A stretch of 64,000 nucleotides of DNA from an uncultured Collinsella sp. GTDB taxonomy: Bacteria; Actinomycetota; Coriobacteriia; Coriobacteriales; Coriobacteriaceae. The stretch lies in NCBI GenBank assembly GCA_934654775.1, contig CAKUGR010000009.1, forward strand, positions 45,648-109,647, given 5' to 3'. The translations under genes and the position numbers were made by a program. Below the pieces are notes generated by a model. It did no database searches and was not told where the DNA came from. It saw only the letters and a list, made by a program, of their open reading frames with translations. Shown piece after piece: positions 61,479 through 64,000 of this stretch; positions within the stretch are counted from its first letter, which is position 1; every line of letters starts with the position of its first letter.

Positions 61479-64000
61479 CTACTTAAGGACAACCGCCTGG
61501 GCCCCTCGCTGCGAGTATAGCGAAGCGATGCGTTCAGCAGAGTTAGAGACATACCCAGAGAGCGAATCGGCAATGTAAACGGTGCCTAGAGAGCGATTAA
61601 AACCTCTTAAGACAACGGTATGAGAGTTGGTATATGTTCTATAGACCCTTCCACCGTAAGCCTGAGTCGCATAGCATCGACCCAAATTCTGCATGCCTAT
61701 CGTCGACCAGATGATAACGGGATGACCAGCCTCCAAGTACGAATAAAGGTCATAGAAACCTGTACCGCTCACGTCGTACGCTCGCAAACTACTACCGCTG
61801 CTAATCAAGAAAGAATTAGCGGTGTTGGTCAGTCCAGGGGCAGATATACAGTTTCCATTCGAAGCGCTATGAGGGTTACCCCAAAACGCTGTCACAAAAT
61901 CCCAGCTGCTCTTAGGCATATATGCATCTGCAATGACGGTTTTGCCCAGACCAAATCCGTAATAGTTAAGCGCATTGGTCAGTGCAACGGACTCGCAGCC
62001 AGTCGGAAGCTCAGGGTTCTGCATTGCACAAGGAACGTTGAGGACAAGCGAATTCGGATGCAAAGGACGGTCCCTGTACGCGCCGTCCGTGGGCCCCGGG
62101 GCGGCCGAGCCCTTCGCGACGATGCGGACCTGGAGCGCCTCGAGGCGGTAGCCGATGCCGGTCGTGCCGGCGCGGGCCCCGTCGCTCGCCCACCCGAGCC
62201 AGCCGTAGTCCTGCACGTAGGCGCGGTACCACACGTCGTAGTACTCGGAGAGATCGCCGGTCAGGCGCATCTTCACGCACTCCACCGCCCTGCCCTGGCC
62301 GGTGGTGCCGGCCACGGCGCCGCCCGAGACCTCGTCCTGCCAGCCGATGCCCGCGACGTGGGCGCTGTAGGACAGGCCGCCGGCGACCGGCGAGGAGACC
62401 TCGGCCGCGATCGCCTCGACGGCGCGGGCCTGGCCGGTGGTGCCGGCGGTGCCGCCGGCCCCGACGGCGTCCCGCCAGCCGATGCCGGAGACGTGGGCCC
62501 TGAGGCTGAGCGAGGGTGCGGAGAGCTCGGCGGGGGCGCCGGACGAGGGGGCGTCGCCGCCCTTCTCGACGAGGACGGCCTGGAGCGCCTCGGCCTGGAC
62601 GCCGAGGCCCTCGGTGCCCGCGGGCTCGCCGTCCTTGGCCCAGCCGAGCCAGCCGTAGCCGGCCGCGTGGACGCGGTACCAGACGTCGTAGGAATCGGAA
62701 ACGGGGCCGGACAGGGTCACCCTCACGGCCTGCACGGCGCGGCCCTGCCCCACCGTGCCGGCGTAGGAGGGGGCGGAGGCGGCGTCCTGCCAGCCGATGC
62801 CGGCCACGTGGGCCGCGACGGAGACCGAGCTCCCCTCGCCCGCCCCCTCGAGGGAGGCTCGGACGGCCTGGAGCGCGAGGCCCCTGCCGGTCGTGCCGAC
62901 GTCCTCGCCGCCGCCCGCCGCGGACAGCCAGCCGAGCTCGGCGACGTGGCCCTGCAGGACGAGCGCCGGGCCGGAGGCGGCGCCGGCGACGAAGGCCCCC
63001 TCGGCCGAGCCGGGGGCGTCGGCGCCCTTCGCGACGAGGGCGACCTGGACGGCGGTGAGGCCCGAGGCGCCGGACTCGACGCCGGAGGGCTCGCCGCCCC
63101 TGGCCCAGCCGAGCCAGCCGCGCGCGGAGTCGCAGGAGCGGTACCAGACGTCGTAGCGCTCGGCGAGGCCGCCGGACAGCTCGAAGCGGACGGCCTTGAG
63201 CTGGAGCCCCCCGTCCGGGGCGCCGAGCTGCGCCCCGTCGGAGCTGGGCGCCCCCTGCCAGCCGGAGCCCAGCAGCAGGCCGCGGTAGCAGACCGACCCG
63301 TCGGACTCGAGGTTGTCGACGACCGCGGCGACGGAGCCCAGCACGGGGCCGCCCTCGGAGCCGAGCGTCAGGACCCCGCCGGAGGAAGAGGAGCCCGCCG
63401 GGGAGCCGGAGACGGAGAGGGCCGACCCGGACAGGCGCTCGCCGGCGCCGCGGAAGGCGCCGCCGACCGGGCCCGGCGCGCCGCCACCCTTGGGGACGAG
63501 CACGACCTGGACGGCCTGGACGGCCTTCGCAAGCCCCACCGTGCCCGCGGACGCGCCGTCCCTGGCCCAGCCGAGCCAGCCGTAGTCGGCGCAGTGCACG
63601 CGGTACCACACGTCGTAGGACGAGGCGGCCTCGCCGGAGAGCCTGAGCTGGAGCGCCTCGACCGCCAGGGCGCGCCCGGTGGTGCCGGCGGCGCCCGAGG
63701 CCCAGCCCTGCCAGCCGAGGTTCGAGACGTGGGCCCTCACCTCGAGGGATGAGGAGCCGTGACCGTACCAGGAGACGGAGCCCGAGAGGGCCTCGAGGGC
63801 GCGGCCCTGCCCGGTGGTGCCGGCGGTGCCGCCGTCCGAGACGGAGCCCTCCCAGCCGATGCCGGCGACGTGGGCGCGGTATGAGACCGAGGGGGGCTCG
63901 GAGGACCTGTCGACGAAGGGCGTGGAGGTGTCGCCCGGGGCGGGGTCGCCCTTGGGCAGGACCGCGACCTGGACGGCCTGGGCGGCGCGGCCGTAGCCCG
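61479..64000 (-). CDS. secreted ChW-repeat protein with C39-like peptidase (5' end outside window)
   Basis: The frame stays open to the window edge, so the start and signal peptide are missing; 839 codons are seen. ChW repeats in sets of three fill the visible part from the edge down to about 62080, in extremely GC-rich DNA. Downstream of that point, base use becomes average, and a C-terminal domain follows with LPTGCESVALTNALNYYG (catalytic Cys), NSHTVVLRGF (His) and IADSLSG (Asp). This matches the C39-like/BtrH-type cysteine peptidases (PF13529). The peptidase may act on wall peptides or secreted peptides. It is likely first in a two-gene unit with the NlpC/P60 gene. Confidence 0.88.
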   Translation of the reverse strand, partial: GYGRAAQAVQVAVLPKGDPAPGDTSTPFVDRSSEPPSVSYRAHVAGIGWEGSVSDGGTAGTTGQGRALEALSGSVSWYGHGSSSLEVRAHVSNLGWQGWASGAAGTTGRALAVEALQLRLSGEAASSYDVWYRVHCADYGWLGWARDGASAGTVGLAKAVQAVQVVLVPKGGGAPGPVGGAFRGAGERLSGSALSVSGSPAGSSSSGGVLTLGSEGGPVLGSVAAVVDNLESDGSVCYRGLLLGSGWQGAPSSDGAQLGAPDGGLQLKAVRFELSGGLAERYDVWYRSCDSARGWLGWARGGEPSGVESGASGLTAVQVALVAKGADAPGSAEGAFVAGAASGPALVLQGHVAELGWLSAAGGGEDVGTTGRGLALQAVRASLEGAGEGSSVSVAAHVAGIGWQDAASAPSYAGTVGQGRAVQAVRVTLSGPVSDSYDVWYRVHAAGYGWLGWAKDGEPAGTEGLGVQAEALQAVLVEKGGDAPSSGAPAELSAPSLSLRAHVSGIGWRDAVGAGGTAGTTGQARAVEAIAAEVSSPVAGGLSYSAHVAGIGWQDEVSGGAVAGTTGQGRAVECVKMRLTGDLSEYYDVWYRAYVQDYGWLGWASDGARAGTTGIGYRLEALQVRIVAKGSAAPGPTDGAYRDRPLHPNSLVLNVPCAMQNPELPTGCESVALTNALNYYGFGLGKTVIADAYMPKSSWDFVTAFWGNPHSASNGNCISAPGLTNTANSFLISSGSSLRAYDVSGTGFYDLYSYLEAGHPVIIWSTIGMQNLGRCYATQAYGGRVYRTYTNSHTVVLRGFNRSLGTVYIADSLSGYVSNSAERIASLYSQRGAQAVVLK

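Noticed and set aside
61620..63752. 710-codon plus-strand frame opposite the C39 ChW gene, and a 532-codon Arg-rich minus frame
   Set aside because: Shadows in extreme GC DNA; the real frame carries ChW and peptidase motifs.

Overview
The window looks like chromosomal DNA of a Coriobacteriia-type gut actinobacterium, most like Collinsella. This is inferred from many secreted ChW (clostridial hydrophobic W) repeat proteins, a fused RmlC-RmlD protein, DUF6541 membrane proteins, strong Shine-Dalgarno sites with GTG/TTG starts, and a fairly GC-rich core interrupted by AT-rich glycan genes. No species marker (16S or similar) is present, so the name is an inference.

Layout. (1) 1-7.5 kb is housekeeping: the start of rimP with its promoter and a terminator-like leader hairpin, a lipoprotein, leuS, an IMP dehydrogenase of the unusual Tritrichomonas type, a ModE-like regulator, and a divergent Cys/Met-type PLP-fold protein. 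Two inverted-repeat elements lie in the spacers. (2) 7.7-18.9 kb is one tightly overlapping minus-strand operon that I read as a Gram-positive Pel exopolysaccharide locus: pelD (SDR domain, membrane, GAF, degenerate GGDEF with an intact RxxD I-site), pelE, a PelA-like DUF2194 deacetylase, pelF and pelG. It continues into a CotH-kinase lipoprotein, a VTC polyphosphate-polymerase-like protein and a DUF4956 membrane protein. (3) 19-20.5 kb holds an AAA ATPase and tRNA-Arg(UCU). (4) 20.5-48 kb is a surface-glycan locus: an ABC exporter (Wzt/Wzm), a GlfT2-like galactofuranosyltransferase, an IspD/TarI-like cytidylyltransferase with a nucleotide-sugar epimerase and a LicD protein, several GT2 and GT4 enzymes, two DUF6541 GT-C-like membrane proteins, two polyprenyl-phosphate-sugar-synthase-like GT2s, a frameshifted acyltransferase, an IS256 remnant, and a dTDP-rhamnose set (rfbA, rfbB, rfbCD) next to a Wzx flippase. 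(5) 48-64 kb holds five consecutive secreted proteins built from ChW repeats. Each carries a different catalytic module: a GT80 sialyltransferase-like domain, an L,D-transpeptidase, a GH25 lysozyme plus NlpC-like domain, an NlpC/P60 peptidase, and a C39-like cysteine peptidase.

How it may work together: the Pel operon would make and export one polysaccharide under c-di-GMP control. The 20-48 kb locus would make a rhamnose- and galactofuranose-containing wall or capsule glycan, perhaps with polyol-phosphate substituents. The ChW proteins would sit on the cell surface and remodel peptidoglycan and possibly glycans. The most unusual items are the secreted ChW protein with a GT80-like domain, the fixed three-repeat architecture of the ChW proteins with very GC-rich, near-identical cassettes, and the Pel/CotH/VTC/DUF4956 operon.
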